Assembly: GCA_003511885.1 (NCBI GenBank)
Contig: DOIX01000222.1
Location: forward strand, 561-27,374
Origin: Cyanobacteria bacterium UBA11153
Lineage (GTDB): Bacteria; Cyanobacteriota; Cyanobacteriia; Cyanobacteriales; Coleofasciculaceae
DNA length: 26,814 nt
Reading direction: 5' to 3'
Under the pieces are notes generated by a model, which made no database searches, was not told the origin of the DNA, and saw nothing but the letters and a program-made list of their open reading frames with translations. Positions 1 to 8,156 of this stretch are shown here, piece by piece (the first letter of the stretch is position 1; each line of letters begins with the position of its first letter). A program made the position numbers and the translations under genes.

Positions 1-384
1 AAATGCTTCGCCCCTACCCCAGATTTGGCAAGCGATCAAACACTCTCATCTGGTCACTAATTTGCCACGAATTCTATCCCAGATTACCCATGAAAAACAT
101 GTATTTTCCTAACAATTTTCTCCACTCGAAGCGACCTGCAGTTTACAATTAGACACAAAAATATACAAATCTAATCAGATCTGGGGAAGAAGAGCGATCG
201 CATCATCTTCCGGATGTCCCGATGAATGATATGTTAGCGGTTGTGTAACCTGCGCGGGCAGGTTTTGTTTCTGTAGCAGCGGTTGAAACGGCCAGGTGCC
301 AGATGTGAGGATTAATCCATTACTCCATTATCGATACTGTGCGATCGCCTAAATTAAAGAAAATCCCAGGAGCAAAGTGCCACA
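1..384. other. Gene-free left edge with dispersed-repeat fragment
   Basis: I see no convincing gene or RNA gene here. Bases 1-16 read as the reverse complement of the motif GGGGCGAAGCATTT, a relative of repeats found again near 1525, 3296, 21664, 26704 and at the right end of the window. Two HIP1 palindromes (GCGATCGC) lie at 193 and 341. The last 30 bases form the leader of the next gene, with a plausible AGGAG ribosome binding site at 368-372. Confidence 0.55.
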
Positions 385-1461
385 GTGAGTTACGATAACA
401 CCTGCAAATACCTAGCCGAAAAATACCCCACCGCATTTGCCAATTGGTTACTAGGAATTCAATCCCCCAATATAGAAATCCTCAAAACCGAATTGACAAA
501 TGAACCAATTCGTGCAGATGCCATCACCTTTCTCCGTACCGCCAATCAAATATTACACCTAGAATTTCAAACTCTCCCCTATTCTGACCCACCCATGCCA
601 CTGCGAATGCTGGACTATTCGGTAAGATTAAAACGGCAATATCGCTGCGATGTGGAACAAGTAGTCATCTTTTTGCAAGAAACAACATCTGAGATAGTTT
701 TCACCCAGGAATATCGAGATAGAAACACATCCCACCACTATCGAGTTATCCGCTTATGGGAAGAAAACCCAGCCCTATTTCTCGCCAATCCTGGATTGTT
801 ACCCCTAGCCAGCTTAACTCAAACCGACAATCCACCAGCATTACTCACACAAGTAGCCGAACAAATTGCTACAATTCCCAATAGGGAACAACAAGGAACA
901 ATAGCCAGTTGCGCTCAAATTTTCGCCGGATTGCGGTTTGAAAAAGATATTATTCGTCAACTATTTCGGGAGGAAATCATGCAAGGATCTGTCATTTATC
1001 AAGATATCTTACAACAAGGTGTACAGCAAGGAGTGCAGCGGGGAAGGCAACAAGGAGAATCCACTGTAATTTTGCGCCTGCTAAACCGACGCTTAGGTAC
1101 GATTAACCCAGTATTACAAGAACAGATTCGCGGCTTATCTACTTTGCTCTTAGAAGAATTAGCCGAAGCGCTATTGGACTTTTTTAAAGTTGAGGATTTA
1201 GTCACTTGGTTGAGGCGCAACGATCCCAGAGAAGCACGAATATCTTTGATTACACGCCAGTTAAACAGACGGATTCCTGATATTGAACCATCACTAATCG
1301 AGCGAGTACAGGGATTATCAATTGAGCAATTAGACTTGTTAGGAGAAGCTTTATTAGATTTTGCTGAAATAGGAGATTTAGTCACTTGGTTAGAAGAACA
1401 TGAGAACTTGACTGCCAGAGGCGATCGCACTCCGCGCACCAGCAAAGCTGATCGCACTTAA
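385..1461 (+). CDS. Rpn family PD-(D/E)xK nuclease with two DUF4351 units
   Basis: This 358-residue protein belongs to the Rpn/PDDEXK_2 group (recombination-promoting nuclease, formerly putative transposase), which is abundant in cyanobacteria. The N-terminal half carries a nuclease core with D45 (in RADAI) and E60-x-Q62 (in LEFQT), a family-typical E-x-Q variant of the ExK catalytic pair. A low-complexity QQGVQQGVQRGRQQGE linker at about 209-225 leads to two DUF4351 units at about 223-278 and 284-339, both ending in DLVTWL. The start is GTG at 385, preceded by AGGAG at a rather long 12-nt spacing; no better ATG is available. The C-terminal tail after 340 is basic and encoded partly by a HIP1-containing GGCGATCGCAC stretch, so it may be a late addition. 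Known Rpn proteins are DNA endonucleases linked to recombination and phage defence; that role is inferred here. It stands alone on its strand. Confidence 0.85.
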   Translation: MSYDNTCKYLAEKYPTAFANWLLGIQSPNIEILKTELTNEPIRADAITFLRTANQILHLEFQTLPYSDPPMPLRMLDYSVRLKRQYRCDVEQVVIFLQETTSEIVFTQEYRDRNTSHHYRVIRLWEENPALFLANPGLLPLASLTQTDNPPALLTQVAEQIATIPNREQQGTIASCAQIFAGLRFEKDIIRQLFREEIMQGSVIYQDILQQGVQQGVQRGRQQGESTVILRLLNRRLGTINPVLQEQIRGLSTLLLEELAEALLDFFKVEDLVTWLRRNDPREARISLITRQLNRRIPDIEPSLIERVQGLSIEQLDLLGEALLDFAEIGDLVTWLEEHENLTARGDRTPRTSKADRT

Positions 1462-1480
1462 ATTAGATAAAGTTGTACAA

Positions 1481-1644
1481 TAGACATCTCCAAAATATAA
1501 TCTCAAGATCTTTTATCTATGTAGGGATGAAGCATTTGGGCGACAATTTATGTTGAAAACGCTAGATATACAGTCCAAATACTTCACCCTCTCCTGGATC
1601 TCTAAACACGCCCTAGGCGATAATTTATTTGTTGGAGATGTCTA
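1481..1644. mobile_element. MITE-like element, 164 bp
   Basis: The 13-mer TAGACATCTCCAA at 1481-1493 is exactly inverted at 1632-1644 (TTGGAGATGTCTA). Similarity continues inward (AATATAAT against CAAATAAAT), and the centre has a second, imperfect inversion (AGGGATGAAGCATTTGG against the complement of CCAAATACTTCACCCT). There is no coding capacity. The outermost TA at each end could be a target-site duplication, as made by IS630/Tc1 or some IS5 elements. The parent transposase family is not determinable here. Confidence 0.7.
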
Positions 1645-1691
1645 ATGGCATCATTCCGATAAATAGTATTGTTGGGGAAATCCTCTAAAAA

Positions 1692-1734
1692 ACCAATAAC
1701 CAATGACCAATGACCAATGACCAATGACCAACAA
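1692..1734. repeat. Heptamer tandem array CCAATGA
   Basis: Four perfect CCAATGA units (1700-1727) are flanked by the degenerate units CCAATAA (1693-1699) and CCAACAA (1728-1734). This is the short tandemly repeated (STRR) type of cyanobacterial repeat. It ends 5 bp before the stop codon of the Omp85 gene on the opposite strand. Confidence 0.9.
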
Positions 1735-1738
1735 CAAT

Positions 1739-3166
1739 CTAATCCAAAACCCGATAATTAACCCGAAAATAAAAACCACGATCCTGGAGATTATCACCGC
1801 CATCGCCTAAATCAATCAGCGGAATGCCATAATTAAGATTCAAGCTCAGATCGTCTAGATTCCATTGCATTCCCACACCAATCCCCAACAAAAACCTCTC
1901 ACCCAGTATCCGATTCGGATTATCGGATATATTCCAAACCGCCCCCATATCCAGAAATGGTACTAATTCCAACGTAGTTTTTCCCTCACGATTCCGATCC
2001 AAAACAATCCGATCTTCAATAGAAAAACGAACCCCATTATCGCCACTTCGCGCATTTTGCCGATACCCCCGCACCGATTCACCACCACCAATTACAAACT
2101 GCTGAGATGATAACAAACCATCCCCTGCTAACTGCAAATCTCCTTGAATAACTAATAAATTGTTCCGACTAAGTTGTTCTACCCGCTGCACTTGCCCTAA
2201 CCAACTAAAAAACTGTCCATCAGGAATTGACCCCGGATTCACAGTTGCATCAAATAAATTTGTGCCAATCTTAAAAAGAGATCGCAAACTCCAAGCCCCC
2301 CTAGAATCGCGATCGCGACGGAAATAATCCTGTCCCAACTTAAATACGCTAGTACGAGAAAACCCATTTTCATCGGATCCTTTACCAAAGGGAAAGGGTT
2401 CATCAAAGAGAAATGTTTGACCTTCTTGAAACGTAAATCCCAACGATAAAGCCAACTCTTCGCGGTAATTCCGAATCAAAGGTTGACGATAAAAAAATTC
2501 ATATAACTCCGTATTTCCCCGAATCCTCAAATCGAATTGAGTGTCAGTAATTTCATTACGATTTAGTGAAGTCCTCAATATAATCGCCCCCTCCATCGCA
2601 TTAATCGGTACTCGATAGCTAGCATCAAATAACTCCACCCCTCCCGTAGTCGAAAAGTGATAAGAACCAGCAAAATCATCCCCCAGTCCAGTTAAATTGC
2701 GATACAAAAAACCAATACCCAATCGTTCAGAACCCACACTAGGAGGAGAATAATTGTCCGCACTAAAATTAACCTCAAATGGGCTAGCTTCAGCGATCTC
2801 AACAATCAAATTGCTTTGACCAGCTTCACCTGTAGCACGGAGACTTGCATTAACAAATTCTAAGTGAGAATCGCTCCTTAATAATCTCAATTCTTCCTCA
2901 AGTTTAGCTGTATTCAAAGGGACACTAACACCCCGAAGGATTCGGCTACAAACATAAGACTGATTCAGGCGTTTTGTGCCATTAACTTTAATTTTTATTT
3001 CCTTTAAGCTACCCTCAATAATCGGAATCTCCACCACCCCGTTATCAGTTATTTGAGCTAGTAACTTCTGCTGAAATAGTAACGCCTGGTTCACCTGCGA
3101 TGTGATATAGTTCTCCTTCAGGTAAAGCTCATTAATGAGCTTGGCTAAGTTCTCTCTTAGAGGAAT
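1739..3166 (-). pseudogene. 5'-truncated TpsB/ShlB-type Omp85 outer-membrane transporter
   Basis: An open frame from GTG at 3094 encodes 451 residues: a POTRA-like segment (about 1-100), then a transmembrane beta barrel with the Omp85 signature VRGY (341-344, in GGGESVRGY), the strand motif FLDMGAVWN (380-388), and a final strand ending FYFRVNYRVLD. The family (FhaC/ShlB/HecB, two-partner secretion) is usually about 550-600 residues, with a signal peptide, plug helix and two POTRA domains. Here there is no signal peptide. The frame continues upstream without any ATG for 24 more codons (to 3166, stop TGA at 3167-3169), and those codons read as good POTRA sequence (LAKLINELYLKENYITSQ). The start of the gene is therefore missing rather than misplaced. 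No TpsA exoprotein is nearby. I call it a decayed or truncated gene; a secretion role in the outer membrane cannot be assumed. Its 3' end abuts the heptamer array. Confidence 0.75.
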
Positions 3167-3320
3167 TCAGAACTTCCTAAGAGTCTTGGCGGTTGCTGTA
3201 AATGGGAAAATTGTTATTGCTAATTATACAGTTTTTGTCTGCTGGTAATCTGTATGAACCGATAATTTGTAGGGGCGTAAGCGTTGCTCGGCGTTAGCAC
3301 AGCATTTGGGTGATATGATA
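3167..3320. other. Gene-free spacer upstream of the truncated Omp85 gene
   Basis: This should contain the lost 5' part of the Omp85 gene on the minus strand, but I could not recognise signal-peptide or plug-helix coding in any frame. The right half (about 3270-3310) holds degenerate repeat text including AGCATTTGGGTGAT, a relative of the dispersed repeats elsewhere in the window. Confidence 0.4.
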
Positions 3321-3530
3321 TTGGAGAAATCCAAGTCTACTTTGTGAATTACCCACGCCAAATCAAAGATTATGGGGTAGGCTTCCTATCCAATAGAGAG
3401 CGGGATAGTGGATTTCTTAGGTTCTCATCTACCCCGTCTTACATCTGGACAATAGGATTTAGAGCGGGGAATAGGAAAGGATTTACGCCCTTGAACCCAT
3501 TTTTGACAATATACAGTTTAAATGGGTAGC
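3321..3530 (+). ncRNA. Candidate orphan IscB-type omega RNA (HEARO-like)
   Basis: About 200 non-coding bases hold a series of stems: TTGGA-GAAA-TCCAA (3321-3334, GNRA-type loop), CTATCC/GGATAG (3376-3381 with 3393-3398), CCCCG/CGGGG (3432-3436 with 3465-3469), and an 8-bp ACCCATTT/AAATGGGT stem (arms near 3495-3502 and 3520-3527). The body begins right after GTGA (3344-3347), and I recall that HEARO elements insert after ATGA or GTGA. HEARO RNAs are the guide RNAs of IscB nucleases and normally lie just upstream of iscB. No iscB (RRXRR/HNH) gene follows here, so this would be a stand-alone copy or remnant whose guide would be the flank ending near 3347. The stems are seen directly; the family assignment is from memory and unverified. 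A 61-codon open frame across it looks fortuitous. Confidence 0.45.
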
Positions 3531-3647
3531 AGCTTATGAACGCAATTTATGATAAAATTATTTTTATTCCACCAACCCGCTTTGGGAATATAATTGTTAC
3601 GATTGGGATGAAAACACGATCAGTTAGTAGCAGTTATCAGGAAAATT

Positions 3648-4247
3648 ATGCCCTATAGTGAATTCAGCCTGAAAAAAGTCAAAAAAGACTTTGATCTAAA
3701 TATTTTAGAAGTCCCAACCTTTATTAGTGATATTGTTCCCGTTAAACCCAGTGATAGTCTTGCTCAATTCTTAGAAAAATATCTACCTCTTGCCCTAGCA
3801 CTCAATACAGAAAAAGCCCGTTCAGAAATGATTATTTGTCCGATCCTTCTGGAAATTAAAGAGATATTCGATCGAAAAATAAGCCTTTTCTCTGGTAATG
3901 ATTTTACGGTAGATCAATCTTTAGGACTTAATGGTGTTTGCGATTTTCTCATTAGTAAATCTCCCGAACAACTCTTTATCGAAGCCCCTGCTGTTATTGT
4001 GGTAGAAGCTAAAAAAGAAGACCTCAATGGAGGACTCGGACAATGTGTAGCAGAAATGGTGGCGGCAGGGCGGTTTAATCAAAAAGATGGTAATTTTGGT
4101 AATCCTATCTATGGCTGCGTTACGACAGGGAATTTGTGGAAATTTATGAAACTGGAAGAACAAACGGTTACTATTGGTTTGAGAGAATATACTCTCCCTC
4201 CAATTGAGGATATTTTGGGAATTTTAGTGAGTTTTATTAGTGAGTAA
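3648..4247 (+). CDS. Small PD-(D/E)xK nuclease-like protein
   Basis: This 199-residue protein has a recognisable PD-(D/E)xK core in its second half: E60 in the first helix (ARSEMIICPIL), D99 in GVCDFLIS, then E120-A-K122 in VVEAKKEDL, and Q132 in the following helix (GGLGQCVAEMVAA). The order helix E, strand D, strand ExK and helix Q is that of type I restriction HsdR N-terminal domains and related hypothetical cyanobacterial proteins. It has no translocase, DNA-binding or membrane part, so the substrate is unknown. The start ATG at 3648 lacks a strong Shine-Dalgarno sequence. It is a single gene, with the candidate structured RNA upstream and a palindromic repeat downstream. The catalytic residues look intact, so it may be an active nuclease; a defence or DNA-repair role is speculation. 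Confidence 0.65.
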   Translation: MPYSEFSLKKVKKDFDLNILEVPTFISDIVPVKPSDSLAQFLEKYLPLALALNTEKARSEMIICPILLEIKEIFDRKISLFSGNDFTVDQSLGLNGVCDFLISKSPEQLFIEAPAVIVVEAKKEDLNGGLGQCVAEMVAAGRFNQKDGNFGNPIYGCVTTGNLWKFMKLEEQTVTIGLREYTLPPIEDILGILVSFISE

Positions 4248-4262
4248 AGTATATAGTAACCC

Positions 4263-4398
4263 AAGTTTCTAGTTATGAACTTAGATCTTTTCGATCCCCC
4301 TAAATCCCCCTTAATAAGGGGGACTTTCCAGAAAGATTCCCCCCTTATTAAGGGGGGTTAGGGGGGATCTAATCCAGAATATTTGTAACTAGCAACTT
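4263..4398. repeat. Palindromic dispersed repeat (136 bp), likely bidirectional terminator
   Basis: Outer arms AAGTTTCTAGTTA (4263-4275) and TAACTAGCAACTT (4386-4398) match at 12 of 13 positions when inverted. Inside, GATCCCCCTAAATCCCCCTT (from 4293) is opposed by AAGGGGGGTTAGGGGGGATC (ending 4369), with a further inverted TTAATAAGGGGG/CCCCTTATTAA core. The whole can fold into a long hairpin on either strand. It lies between two convergent genes, the position of a shared terminator. This C/G-run palindrome is a common cyanobacterial dispersed repeat. Confidence 0.8.
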
Positions 4399-4405
4399 AA
4401 GTTAT

Positions 4406-5380
4406 TTAGCTATAAATTGCTCTTTCCAAACGGGTAGCAAGATCGATAATATCATCTTTTCTAGCAATTAGATTAATCCATTTAATCGGAATATTTGCCA
4501 CACCATAGTAAATGCCAGCTAAACCGCCAGTAATTGCGGCTGTAGTATCCGTATCTCCACCCAAGTTAACAGCTTTCAGTACAGCTTCTGAATATGATGT
4601 GCTATTTAATAAGCACCAAATAGCTGCCTCTAAACTATGAATTACATACCCACCAGATTCAATGTCGTTCACTGGTAACTGATGAATCGATCCGCTAAAT
4701 ACTCGACTAAATCTATGGACTTCTGATGTATAGGGAAGTTGGTTGTAAATATCTTTAACTGCTTCAATGCCCTGGAGATAGGAAGTTTCTGGAGAATTAC
4801 CCTCTAATAAATAAACAGCCATACTAACATAAATACCGCAAGCCATCTGACACCGGAGATGACGGTGAGTAATCGCAGATACTTGATGTACTCTCTCAAT
4901 TAAATCCCTAAAAGTCAAAGATTTATGATAGTAAGCGACAGGTAAAATTCGCATCAGGGAACCATTGCCATTATTGATTTCCTCCGCACCTCCAGACATT
5001 AAAGGCGAAACTCCAGCGATCAGATTTTCAAGAGCATCGCAGGTTGTCCCCCCAATATCAAATAAAACGCCGTGAGGAGTCCAATAATCATCCTGATACC
5101 AACGACAAAAAGATTTTGCGATTGCATCTAGGGAAAATCCACCACAAAGACTTTCCGCTAAACAGAAGGTTAGAGAGCTATCATCAGACCAAGTACCAGG
5201 CGGTTGATTATAACTTCCGTAACCGATCATATCAGTAACTGGGGATTTAGTCCGCGTCCCTCTGCTAATAAATTCTACAGGTACGCCCAAAGCATCGCCG
5301 ACACAGACACCCATTAATCCTGCTAGGGTTTGAGATTCATTTTGGGTCATTTTCTGAACATCCTCTTGAGATCGCATCAT
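4406..5380 (-). CDS. ADP-ribosylglycohydrolase (DraG/ARH family)
   Basis: This 324-residue enzyme is predicted to hydrolyse the bond between ADP-ribose and a modified protein or nucleic-acid group, using two metal ions in the cytoplasm. Family motifs are present in order: GVCVGDALGVPVEF (about 24-37), the metal-binding WSDDS with D66 and D67, NNGNGSLMRILPVA in the middle, and GGDTDTTAA at 274-282, where two aspartates complete the metal site. The length is normal for the family. Two adjacent methionines (MMRSQ) begin the frame and M11 (MTQNES) is a possible alternative start. It converges with the nuclease-like gene across the palindromic repeat, and 151 bp separate its start from the end of potB, so it is probably its own unit. 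The exact substrate (dinitrogenase reductase, arginine adducts, DNA or tRNA) cannot be told from sequence. Confidence 0.9.
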   Translation of the reverse strand: MMRSQEDVQKMTQNESQTLAGLMGVCVGDALGVPVEFISRGTRTKSPVTDMIGYGSYNQPPGTWSDDSSLTFCLAESLCGGFSLDAIAKSFCRWYQDDYWTPHGVLFDIGGTTCDALENLIAGVSPLMSGGAEEINNGNGSLMRILPVAYYHKSLTFRDLIERVHQVSAITHRHLRCQMACGIYVSMAVYLLEGNSPETSYLQGIEAVKDIYNQLPYTSEVHRFSRVFSGSIHQLPVNDIESGGYVIHSLEAAIWCLLNSTSYSEAVLKAVNLGGDTDTTAAITGGLAGIYYGVANIPIKWINLIARKDDIIDLATRLERAIYS

Positions 5381-5531
5381 TTAACTATCCTAGCCCAAAC
5401 CGAATTATCATTGCTAAAAACGATCCAATTTGGATCCTGGGGCAAAGTAATATTAACAGCCAATTGAATTGTGGAAATTAGCTTGCCTTTCTATATCATA
5501 AGAGAAGAGGATGAGGGATTGAGATGAATCC

Positions 5532-6455
5532 TTAACGCTGTGGTGTCATATTGCCATATTTAATCAAAAGTGCGATCGCAATACTCACTCCTAAAATTAA
5601 TACCATACTCAAAGCCGAGCCAAATCCCCAATTCTGAGTTGCTCCGAGAAACTGTTCATAAATTAACCGTGATATCGTCTTACTTGAAGCTCCTCCTAAC
5701 AATTCTGGATCGACAAAATCACCCAAAACACTAATAAAAACCAGCAAACAACCAGCGGCAATTCCTGGTAAAGTTTGAGGTACTGTTACCCGCCAAAAAG
5801 TTTGCCAAGAATTAGCCCCTAAATCTGCCGCAGCTTCCAATAAACTGCGGTCTAATTTTTCCAAAGATGCGTATAGAATTAATACCATATAGGGCAAATA
5901 ACTGTAAGCCATACCAACAAATACAGCCGAACTAGTATTCAATATATCTAAGGTAGGTAAACTAATAATTTTTAGAACTGTATTGAGTACCCCCGTGTGT
6001 CGTAAAATCGTAATCCAGGCATAAGAACGTAATAGAGAGGAGGTAAAATTAGGTAAGATAAATCCCAATAATAATAAATTTTGCCACCGCTTTGGTGCCA
6101 TCTGTGCAATCCAATAGGCGACAGGAAAACCCAAAAGTAAACATAATATTGTCGTACCGATACTAAAAAATAAAGATCTCCCCATCACCAGAAAATTAAC
6201 CCACTCAAACACTCGCAGATAGTTATCAATTCCTGAAGGATTAACTACCATTCCTGGACGAATATTGGGCACAAAACTTAACTCAAAGATTGCAAAAGTT
6301 GGTAATACCATCAACAAGGCTAGCCAAATTCCTCCTGGTGATAATAATGCCAGAGGTTCCCACCATTTCCACCTTAGAGATTTTCTGGGTTGTAAAGGCG
6401 GTGGATTTGTGGTGTTACCAGTTAGATCTGAATTTGATAAAGAGGAAGGAGACAT
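5532..6455 (-). CDS. potB: Polyamine ABC transporter permease PotB
   Basis: This 307-residue inner-membrane permease has about six transmembrane helices, the first at about 33-58 after a soluble Pro/Ser/Asn-rich N-terminus. The cytoplasmic coupling loop that contacts the ATPase is visible as EAAADLGANSWQTFWRVTVP, the EAA motif of binding-protein-dependent permeases. The stretches TSSLLRSYAW and YLPYMVLILYASLEKLD are characteristic of PotB-type rather than PotC-type subunits. It should form half of the channel for spermidine/putrescine import and would normally pair with PotC. It is the last gene of the minus-strand operon, 81 bp after potD. No potC follows: the next gene on this strand is the unrelated ADP-ribosylglycohydrolase. 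Confidence 0.92.
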   Translation of the reverse strand: MSPSSLSNSDLTGNTTNPPPLQPRKSLRWKWWEPLALLSPGGIWLALLMVLPTFAIFELSFVPNIRPGMVVNPSGIDNYLRVFEWVNFLVMGRSLFFSIGTTILCLLLGFPVAYWIAQMAPKRWQNLLLLGFILPNFTSSLLRSYAWITILRHTGVLNTVLKIISLPTLDILNTSSAVFVGMAYSYLPYMVLILYASLEKLDRSLLEAAADLGANSWQTFWRVTVPQTLPGIAAGCLLVFISVLGDFVDPELLGGASSKTISRLIYEQFLGATQNWGFGSALSMVLILGVSIAIALLIKYGNMTPQR

Positions 6456-6536
6456 GATAGTTGACAGTTGACATTTAAGAGTTAATAATTGATGCTTGAA
6501 AGATCGTAAATACCTAAATTAGATATTTAATCAAAA

Positions 6537-7649
6537 CTATTGACTAGTTAACATAGTCCAATACCTTTCAAAAACCTCCTCTACCTTACCGACAGGTGCA
6601 ATACCCTCGCAGTTTTCTAGGGAAGCTTCGGTAGGAAACAGACTGAGATTATTTTTAATTTCAGGTGGCAATAACTTGATTGCTTCTTTATTGGGAACAG
6701 CAAAACTTAATTCTTCACAAATCTTAGCAGCAACATCAGGTTGTAACATAAAATTTATCCACTGATAAGCACCATCAAGATTAGGTGCAGTTGAGGGAAT
6801 AACAAGAGTATCTACCCAGAGAGATGAACCACTTTTAGGCAAAACATACTCTAAATCTTTATTTTCTGGCATTACTTCGTTAGCATCTGAAGAATAACAC
6901 ATAGCAACCAGTAAATCCCCACTCAAAATTTGGGTACGCCACGCATCAGAAGTAAATGAGGCAAGGTGGGGTTTTAATTCGAGTAATTTTTGATATGCAG
7001 CTTCAATTTCTTGAGGATTTTGTGCATTATAAGAGTATCCCAACATTTTTAATGTCGCACCCATTACTTCCCGAACATCATTCAGTAATGTCATCCTTCT
7101 GGATAGGCGATCTTTGTATTCCCAAAGAAAGCTCCAATCTGTTGGTGCTGGCTTAACTTTTTTCTTGTTATAAATTAGTCCAGTTGTCCCCCAACTAAGA
7201 GGTATAGAATGGGAATTCTGGGGATTATAAGTGGGATTTTGGAATTTGGGAAATAGATTATTAATACCGACTATTCGGGAAAAATCTAGTTCTACTAACA
7301 TACCCAAATCTATCATTTTTTGCACCATATAATCAGATGGATAAAGAATGCTATATCCACCACCACCACCAGCTTGAATTTTCGCCAGCATCACCTCATT
7401 AGAATCATAAACATCTGCAACAACTCTAATGCCAGTTTTTTGACGAAATTTCTCTATAAAATTACGATCTGTGTAGCCTGCCCAAGTATAAATATATAAA
7501 TCATTGCTGGAATTTTGAGCGGTAGATAGTGGTTTGACATTAGCAAGAGTCCAACCACATCCCGATAATGCGATTGCAGGTAATCCAGTCGCAACTACCT
7601 GGAAGAATTGACGGCGTGTTTGGCGTTTTATCGGCGGATCGTCAGTCAT
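6537..7649 (-). CDS. potD: Polyamine-binding lipoprotein PotD
   Basis: This 370-residue periplasmic substrate-binding protein (SBP_bac_8 type) delivers spermidine/putrescine to the permease. The N-terminus combines a twin-arginine signal (TRRQFFQ, R12-R13) with a lipobox (ALSGC, C31), so it is predicted to be exported folded by Tat and lipid-anchored. The mature part shows PotD-family text such as DLYIYTWAGYTDRNFIEKF, YDSNEVMLAKI, YSILYPSDYMVQKM and a C-terminal YQWINFMLQPDVAAKI. The start ATG at 7649 precedes a charged n-region suited to Tat. It lies 91 bp after the small unknown gene and 81 bp before potB. Ligand preference among polyamines is inferred from family only. Confidence 0.92.
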   Translation of the reverse strand: MTDDPPIKRQTRRQFFQVVATGLPAIALSGCGWTLANVKPLSTAQNSSNDLYIYTWAGYTDRNFIEKFRQKTGIRVVADVYDSNEVMLAKIQAGGGGGYSILYPSDYMVQKMIDLGMLVELDFSRIVGINNLFPKFQNPTYNPQNSHSIPLSWGTTGLIYNKKKVKPAPTDWSFLWEYKDRLSRRMTLLNDVREVMGATLKMLGYSYNAQNPQEIEAAYQKLLELKPHLASFTSDAWRTQILSGDLLVAMCYSSDANEVMPENKDLEYVLPKSGSSLWVDTLVIPSTAPNLDGAYQWINFMLQPDVAAKICEELSFAVPNKEAIKLLPPEIKNNLSLFPTEASLENCEGIAPVGKVEEVFERYWTMLTSQ

Positions 7650-7740
7650 AAAAGAGTGGAAAGTAAAACAACGAATGCCCTGGTAGGGAGTTGAAAATAG
7701 CCTATCTAAAATAATAAATAACCAACAACAAATAACTAAT

Positions 7741-8148
7741 TTAACAATACCTGACTGCCTGTTCTAATGGCAAAGGATCGCCTGTTTTATGGTCAGTATT
7801 TTGACAGGCAAACATACTATGAGCGGGAATTTTCTCAAATTCCAAATCCTGCCCATTACTTTTGATAATGTAACCTCTTAACTCCTTAATTGGTAGTTTA
7901 GTAAATTCATCAATCTCTGAAGTAAAAGAGCGCAAAACAAGAGTGCCATGGGGATTAGATCCCTTTATTAGTTCATTCATAAAAAATTCCTTGATATCCC
8001 AATCTGTTCCATAGATAACCTTTTTCTGGCGACGTTTGATATCAATCGCTAAATGTTCGCCGTGACTATTGAGAAAAGTGGCGATCGCAATTGTTTGACA
8101 GTGGGACTCTAACTCTTCTAAAAACGATAATAGCCCTGGTGTTTCCAT
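7741..8148 (-). CDS. Small conserved-looking protein inside the pot operon, function unknown
   Basis: I choose the ATG at 8148 (METPGLLSF, 135 residues) because an AAGGAT ribosome binding site sits just upstream and the start falls 8 bp after the potA stop. An upstream ATG at 8178 would overlap potA. The protein is soluble, with no signal peptide or membrane helix. Recognisable text includes CQTIAIATFLNSHGEHLAIDI near the N-terminus, KKVIYGTDWDIKEFF, and a C-terminus with two cysteines (MFACQNTDHKTGD and a final YC). I do not recognise the family. Its tight placement between potA and potD suggests co-translation with the transporter; a regulatory or polyamine-related role would be a guess. 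Confidence 0.7.
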   Translation of the reverse strand: METPGLLSFLEELESHCQTIAIATFLNSHGEHLAIDIKRRQKKVIYGTDWDIKEFFMNELIKGSNPHGTLVLRSFTSEIDEFTKLPIKELRGYIIKSNGQDLEFEKIPAHSMFACQNTDHKTGDPLPLEQAVRYC

Positions 8149-8156
8149 ATTAATCC

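Noticed and set aside
999..1457. 152-codon frame antisense to the Rpn nuclease
   Set aside because: It mirrors a clearly coding gene, is Ser/Cys/Lys-rich in the way typical of antisense frames, and contains no family motif.
3344..3529. 61-codon open frame (GTG start) as a protein gene
   Set aside because: It overlaps a run of strong stems, has no ribosome binding site and no recognisable domain; the structure argues for a non-coding element.
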